Assembly (NCBI RefSeq): GCF_900099785.1
Contig: NZ_FNDS01000004.1
Location: 372,001 to 436,000 of the forward strand
Source of the DNA: Pseudomonas panipatensis
GTDB taxonomy: Bacteria; Pseudomonadota; Gammaproteobacteria; Pseudomonadales; Pseudomonadaceae
Reading direction: 5' to 3'
Length of the DNA: 64,000 nt
Both the position numbers and the translations under genes were made by a program. This document shows positions 59,479 to 64,000 of the stretch, in pieces; the first letter of the stretch is position 1; each line of letters starts with the position of its first letter. The notes under the pieces were generated by a model. It was not told where the DNA came from. It saw only the letters and a list, made by a program, of their open reading frames with translations, and did no database searches.

Positions 59479-60042
59479 ATGAAATCGTTGAATCCCCCCC
59501 GCCGCTATGGCGGCCTGACCATCGCCATGCACTGGCTGATGCTCGTATTGATCGCTGGCGTCTACGCCGCCATCGAGTTGAAAGGCAACTTCCCGAAAGG
59601 CAGTGAAACCCGCGAGCTGTTCAAGCAATGGCACTTCATGCTGGGCTTGAGCGTCTTCGCCCTGGTCTGGCTACGCCTGATCGGCCGCCTGATCTACCCG
59701 ACGCCGCCGATCGTTCCGGCACCGCCAGCCTGGCAGGCGGGCGCGTCGAAACTGATGCACCTGGCACTCTACGTCCTGATGATTGGCGCGCCCTTCGCCG
59801 GCTGGCTGATCCTCAGCGCCGCCGGCAAACCGATCCCGTTCTGGGGCATCGAGCTGCCGCCGCTGGTCAGCGAAAACCCGGGCCTGGCCAAGCAGGCCAA
59901 GGAATGGCATGAAACCCTGGCCAACATCGGCTACTGGCTGATCGGCCTGCACGCCGCGGCCGGACTGTTCCACCATTACGTCAGCCGAGACAACACCCTG
60001 GTGCGGATGATGCCGGGACCCGGCGAAGCCAAGCCGGAATAA
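59479..60042 (+). CDS. Cytochrome b561-type membrane protein
   Basis: A 187-residue four-helix di-heme protein of the bacterial cytochrome b561 (CybB) family. Candidate heme histidines are in IAMHWLMLV, KQWHFMLG, LMHLALYV and IGLHAAAGLFHHY. It likely transfers electrons between quinol and a periplasmic acceptor or superoxide; the partner is unknown. AAGGAG is eight bases before the ATG. It is a separate unit from mprF-virJ or a weak continuation of it (145-base gap). Confidence 0.93.
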   Translation: MKSLNPPRRYGGLTIAMHWLMLVLIAGVYAAIELKGNFPKGSETRELFKQWHFMLGLSVFALVWLRLIGRLIYPTPPIVPAPPAWQAGASKLMHLALYVLMIGAPFAGWLILSAAGKPIPFWGIELPPLVSENPGLAKQAKEWHETLANIGYWLIGLHAAAGLFHHYVSRDNTLVRMMPGPGEAKPE

Positions 60043-60056
60043 GCCGAGCAGAAAAG

Positions 60057-60090
60057 AAAAGGCGCGCTTGATTCAAGCGCGCCTTTTTTA
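60057..60090. terminator. Bidirectional terminator between the cytochrome gene and kup
   Basis: GGCGCGCTTG/CAAGCGCGCC stem with an A-rich left flank and six T on the right. Confidence 0.92.
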
Positions 60091-60114
60091 TTGCCCGTCG
60101 GATTGTATCGCCGG

Positions 60115-62019
60115 TCAGATCTCGACCTGGGTACCCAGCTCGATCACCCGGTTCAACGGCAGATTGAAGTAGCGCAGGTTGCTGTTGGCATTCTTCAGCA
60201 GGAATGCGAACAGCCCCTCGCGCCAGCGCGCCATGCCGATGCGTTTCGACGGAATCACCGTCTCGCGGCTGAGGAAGTAGGTGGTGCGCATGGGACTGAA
60301 GTCGAGTTCGTTGAGGTGGCAGTACTTCAGCGCCGACGGGATGTCCGGGTCCTCCATGAAGCCGAAGTGCAGCACCACGCGGAAGAAGCCCTCGCCATAG
60401 GCATCCACCTCGAAGCGACGATCCGGCGCCACGCGCGGGCTGTCTTCGTTGACCACAGTGAGCAGCACCACCTGCTCGTGCAGCACCTGGTTGTGCAGCA
60501 GGTTGTGCAACAGCGCGTGGGGCACGGCGTCGGTGCGCGCGGTGAGGAACACGGCCGTGCCCTGTACCCGGTGCGGCGGCTGCGAACGGATACTGGCGAT
60601 GAACAGCGGCAGCGGCAGCGAACCCTCGTCGAGGCGATCCCAGAGCAACTGACGGCCACGCTTCCAGGTGGTCATGAGGATGAACAGCGCGACCCCGGCG
60701 ACCACCGGGAAGGCGCCGCCCTGGACCATCTTCGGCAGGTTCGCCGAGAAGAACAGCGAATCCACCAGCAGCATCAGGCAGAAGAACGGGATGGCCAGCC
60801 ACAGCGGCCATTTCCAGTGCAGCCAGAACACCACGCCCATCAGCAGGGTGGTCACCAGCATGGTCCCGGTCACCGCCACGCCGTAGGCCGAGGCCAGGGC
60901 CGCGGAGGACTCGAAACCGAGCACCAGCAGGACCACGCCGACCATCAGCGCCCAGTTGACCCCGGAGATGTAGATCTGCCCCTGCTCGTGGCTGGAGGTG
61001 TGCTGGACGAACATGCGCGGCACGAAGCCGAGCTGGATGGCCTGGCGGGTCAGCGAGAAGGCGCCGGAAATCACGGCCTGGGACGCGATCACCGTGGCCA
61101 CGGTGGACAGCGCCACCATCGGCAGCAAGGCCCAGGAAGGCGCCAGCAGGTAGAAGGGATTACGCGCGGACTCCGGGTCGAACAGGATCATCGCGCCCTG
61201 GCCGAAGTAGTTCAGCACCAGCGCCGGCAGCACCAGGGCGAACCAGGCGCGGGCAATCGGCTTGCGGCCGAAGTGTCCCATGTCGGCGTAGAGCGCCTCG
61301 GCGCCGGTCAGCGCCAGCACGGTGGCGCCCAGGATGGCCACGCCGATGCCCGGGTGAATGATGAAGAAATGCACGGCCCAATAAGGGTTCATCGCCTGCA
61401 GCACTACCGGGTGCTGGTAGATGCCATAGATGCCCAGCACCCCCAGGACGACGAACCAGAGCACCATCACCGGACCGAACAGGATGCCGATGCGCGCGGT
61501 GCCATGGCGCTGGATGAGGAACAGGCCGACCAGCACGATCAGCGAAAGCGGCACCACCCAGTGTTCCAGGCCGGCGAAGGCGATCTCCAGGCCCTCGATC
61601 GCCGAGAGCACCGAGATCGCCGGGGTGATCATGCTGTCGCCGTAGAACAGCGAGGCGCCGAACAGGCCGAGCACCACCAGGATCGAGCTCAGCCGCGGAT
61701 GCTCATGCGCGGCGCGGCGCGCCAGGGCGGTCAACGCCATCACCCCGCCCTCGCCCTGGTTGTCGGCGCGCAGAACGAAGAGCACGTACTTGATCGACAC
61801 GACCCAGATCAACGACCAGAAGATCAGCGAGAGAATGCCGAGGATGGCGTCGTGGCCGACCTCCACCCCATAACCTCCGACGAAGACTTCCTTGAGGGTG
61901 TACAGCGGGCTAGTGCCGATATCCCCGTACACCACGCCGATAGCGGCCACCATCATGCCTAGGGGAGAGCTGGAGTGGCGCTCCTGGTCCTCTGCGATTC
62001 CAGCGCGGGCATGCGACAT
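60115..62019 (-). CDS. kup: Low-affinity potassium transporter Kup
   Basis: A KUP/HAK-family K+:H+ symporter with 634 residues. About 12 membrane helices occupy residues 25-440, beginning with the family motif [20 protein letters not shown] cytoplasmic C-terminal domain follows. The internal ATG MSHARAG is used, as a GAGGAA site precedes it; the frame is open 20 codons more. It is divergent from rimO. Confidence 0.95.
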   Translation of the reverse strand: MSHARAGIAEDQERHSSSPLGMMVAAIGVVYGDIGTSPLYTLKEVFVGGYGVEVGHDAILGILSLIFWSLIWVVSIKYVLFVLRADNQGEGGVMALTALARRAAHEHPRLSSILVVLGLFGASLFYGDSMITPAISVLSAIEGLEIAFAGLEHWVVPLSLIVLVGLFLIQRHGTARIGILFGPVMVLWFVVLGVLGIYGIYQHPVVLQAMNPYWAVHFFIIHPGIGVAILGATVLALTGAEALYADMGHFGRKPIARAWFALVLPALVLNYFGQGAMILFDPESARNPFYLLAPSWALLPMVALSTVATVIASQAVISGAFSLTRQAIQLGFVPRMFVQHTSSHEQGQIYISGVNWALMVGVVLLVLGFESSAALASAYGVAVTGTMLVTTLLMGVVFWLHWKWPLWLAIPFFCLMLLVDSLFFSANLPKMVQGGAFPVVAGVALFILMTTWKRGRQLLWDRLDEGSLPLPLFIASIRSQPPHRVQGTAVFLTARTDAVPHALLHNLLHNQVLHEQVVLLTVVNEDSPRVAPDRRFEVDAYGEGFFRVVLHFGFMEDPDIPSALKYCHLNELDFSPMRTTYFLSRETVIPSKRIGMARWREGLFAFLLKNANSNLRYFNLPLNRVIELGTQVEI

Positions 62020-62181
62020 GTAACAGAATTCCTCTGAAAAAATTCGGCGCATCCTGCTCCGACACACTCGGCGATGCAAGAGTCGCGAAGTCTTGATTTG
62101 AATGACTATAGAGGGAGATGCGGCGGATTACCCTGTTCTACACGCAATCCGGCCACCTGCGACAGGTTGCCTCACGGAGGC

Positions 62182-62210
62182 TGGTCAAGCACGCGGGCTG
62201 CCGGTAGAAT
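62182..62210 (+). promoter_or_regulatory. Putative promoter of rimO
   Basis: TGGTCA, a 17-base spacer and TAGAAT, about 55 bases before the rimO start. Confidence 0.45.
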
Positions 62211-62264
62211 TGCGCACTTTTTGATCAGAGGCGCCATCAGCGCGCCCTTCGAGGTTAGCCGCAC

Positions 62265-63587
<1,323 letters not shown>

Positions 63588-63607
63588 GAACCACCTGGAG
63601 TCCACCG

Positions 63608-63635
63608 AAAGCCCCGCCTCGCGGGGCTTTCTCTT
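63608..63635 (+). terminator. Terminator of rimO
   Basis: AAAGCCCCGC/GCGGGGCTTT stem with a short T-rich tail. Confidence 0.8.
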
Positions 63636-63652
63636 TGCGCCTGGAGGCACCC

Positions 63653-64000
63653 GTGCTCAACAACGACATTCTGCGCAGCCTGCGCTACACCCTCGACATC
63701 AGCGACGCCGAGATGGCGGACATCGCCCGCCTGGCCGGCCTGGAGCTAAGCGCAGCGGAGATCGCGAGCATGCTCCTGCGCGAGGATGAGGCCGACTATC
63801 GCGCCTGCTCGGACGCCGAATTGGCGCGCTTCCTCGACGGCCTGGTCGTGCATCGCCGCGGCCGCGACGACAGCCGACCGCTGCCGGCGCTGGAGCTGCC
63901 GCTGAACAACAATCAGGTGCTGAAGAAGCTGCGCGTGGCCTTCGAGCTGCGCGACGAGGACCTCCATGCGATCCTCGCCGACGCCGGCTTGCCCTTGTCC
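63653..64000 (+). CDS. DUF1456 (YehS-like) protein, 3' end outside window
   Basis: The first 116 codons of a DUF1456 family protein. It carries two copies of the repeat unit: LNNDILRSLRYTLDISDAEM and, about 77 residues on, LNNNQVLKKLRVAFELRDED. The start is GTG with GGAGG seven bases upstream. Family function is unknown. The frame continues past the right edge of the window. Confidence 0.88.
   Translation, partial: MLNNDILRSLRYTLDISDAEMADIARLAGLELSAAEIASMLLREDEADYRACSDAELARFLDGLVVHRRGRDDSRPLPALELPLNNNQVLKKLRVAFELRDEDLHAILADAGLPLS

Noticed and set aside
60091-61962. 623-residue plus-strand frame opposite kup, rich in His, Gln and Arg
   Set aside because: Composition is what results from reading a membrane protein gene backwards; kup is certain.

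Overview
This window is a GC-rich core-chromosome segment of a Pseudomonas of the P. aeruginosa group that is probably not P. aeruginosa itself. Most proteins look like close relatives of the PAO1 proteins, and the gene order follows (reading backwards, from memory) the PAO1 block of about PA1011 down to PA0915. Key departures are: no pqsABCDE-phnAB-mvfR cluster and no island between nadA and the tRNA-Lys, no pirA receptor gene next to pirRS, and an added hydroxylase-sulfotransferase pair upstream of mazG. There are no insertion sequences, prophages or CRISPR arrays.

Layout. 1-7.2 kb: bamC (cut by the window edge)-dapA, divergent gcvR-bcp, perM and tusA-like genes, bepA and nadA. 7.4-7.5 kb: tRNA-Lys with an unoccupied attB-type 3' end. 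7.5-9 kb: queC-queE (preQ0/queuosine). 9-14.5 kb: the ybgC-tolQRAB-oprL-cpoB envelope operon. 14.5-17 kb: ruvCAB and yebC. 17.7-19.8 kb: aspS and an fmdB-type gene. 20-24 kb: a membrane-anchored cold-shock protein, slyX, a HIT protein and oprD with a long regulatory region. 24-29.9 kb: thioesterase, proS, lipoprotein, acylphosphatase, TlpA-like thioredoxin, a large PilZ-like protein and two small hypotheticals. 30-33.5 kb: yihY, arsC-wrbA-DUF2069, hda. 33.7-37.5 kb: DUF2066, purMN, DUF3108. 37.5-41 kb: DUF2058, lpxO, and the hydroxylase-sulfotransferase pair. 41-46.5 kb: mazG-relA-rlmD-cysM. 46.6-52.6 kb: PirR/PirS-like two-component system, gacS and ldhA. 52.6-54.6 kb: two small genes and dinB. 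55 kb: two identical initiator tRNA units in tandem. 55.4-64 kb: mprF-acvB/virJ, cytochrome b561, kup, rimO and a partial DUF1456 gene.

Themes. Envelope maintenance dominates (Bam, BepA, Tol-Pal, OprD, LpxO, MprF with its presumed alanyl-PG hydrolase). It sits alongside information processing (Ruv, Pol IV, Hda, two tRNA synthetases, RlmD, RimO, initiator tRNA) and global regulation (RelA, GacS, YebC/PmpR). The most promising undescribed item is the overlapping 2-oxoglutarate hydroxylase/sulfotransferase pair at 39.3-41.0 kb. Next are the PilZ-like protein at 27.6 kb, the structured oprD upstream region, and the near-leaderless duplicated initiator tRNA units.
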